This document shows, one piece after another, positions 63,800-64,000 of a DNA stretch of 64,000 bases (positions are counted from its first letter, which is position 1; each line of letters starts with the position of its first letter). Position numbers and translations under genes: made by a program. Source of the stretch: DASQFD01 sp035633255 (GTDB taxonomy: Bacteria; Actinomycetota; Actinomycetes; Actinomycetales; Dermatophilaceae); assembly GCA_035633255.1 (NCBI GenBank), contig DASQFD010000080.1, positions 1 to 64,000 of the forward strand, written 5' to 3'. Under the pieces are notes generated by a model. That model was not told the DNA's origin. It did not search any database and saw only the letters and a list, made by a program, of their open reading frames with translations.

Positions 63800-64000
63800 C
63801 GCTGACGCGCTGACCTGCGCCGACACCAATCCGGGGTGTGGGCACCGCCGGGCGGGCGCCGGCATACCAAGCTGTTACCGGTGTTCCTGAAGTGGTCATT
63901 GCGAAATCCCCCGCGCGGCGCGCACGCGGCGCTAGAGTCCGTGCGTCACGTCCAACGGCGGGCGCGCTCCACGCGGTGGCCACCGGGCCGTCGCACGGCG
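63800..64000. other. Intergenic sequence at window end
   Basis: About 200 bp with no gene seen. It holds one GGCATAC heptamer (63861), an AT-richer patch around 63890-63908, and a TAGAGT hexamer (63933-63938) that may be the -10 of a plus-strand gene beyond the window. Confidence 0.4.

Overview
This window is a high-GC actinobacterial chromosome segment, densely packed with core genes and free of prophage, IS elements or CRISPR. Initiator tRNA, a SigR/RsrA pair, WhiB7, a mycoredoxin, a Ni-superoxide dismutase, AdnAB and the small ribosomal protein bL37 all point to Actinomycetota. From memory, the gene order from rmlD through aroA, sigR, the UPF0182 gene, whiB7, uvrD2, adnAB and moeZ to DUF3107 resembles the Mycobacterium tuberculosis Rv32xx region. 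The composition and Ni-SOD suggest a Micrococcales organism, perhaps Intrasporangiaceae; the family is a guess.

Layout. 1-4.8 kb: 3' part of the fused 2-oxoglutarate dehydrogenase/succinyltransferase (kgd/odhA) and an MDR oxidoreductase. 4.8-9.1 kb: a DUF6104/SGNH pair and the dTDP-rhamnose genes (rfbD-rfbB diverging from rfbA-rfbC). 9.1-14.2 kb: malic enzyme, a polar amino-acid ABC transporter, and sodX-sodN. 14.3-18.4 kb: manA behind two membrane-bound HD-domain proteins and a tiny secreted or membrane peptide. 18.5-24.0 kb: bL37, rsrA-sigR, a hydrolase, SRAP, aroA and rsgA. 24.1-30.0 kb: an oligopeptide/dipeptide ABC operon. 30.2-36.5 kb: hisN, an M16 protease pair, NDH-2 and a lytic transglycosylase with an apparent frameshift. 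36.7-48.3 kb: initiator tRNA, UPF0182, PPA1309 protein, YlbL-like protease, moaE, a DUF2342 protein, NUDIX, YgjP-like peptidase, DUF5679, a cyclodehydratase-like protein, ABC1 kinase and an HhH-GPD glycosylase. 48.4-54.5 kb: whiB7 with an elaborate leader, uvrD2, mycoredoxin, nudC and a phosphotransferase-like protein. 54.5-64 kb: moeZ-atl-adnA-adnB, tetR and DUF3107.

Themes. Redox and thiol stress: sigR/rsrA with a SigR-type promoter, mycoredoxin, sodN, NDH-2. DNA repair: SRAP, UvrD2, HhH-GPD, ATL, AdnAB. Antibiotic response: whiB7. Cell envelope: rhamnose, manA, transglycosylase, SodX and YlbL.

Two window-wide signals stand out. First, at least 14 genes have a TANNNT -10 element ending 6-8 nt before the start codon, as expected for leaderless transcripts; these fix many starts. 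Four promoters reuse the TAG stop codon of the upstream gene as the first three bases of the -10. Second, the heptamer GTATGCC/GGCATAC occurs at least 31 times, in all coding frames and at the cost of rare codons, which looks like selection on or mutation at the DNA word itself.
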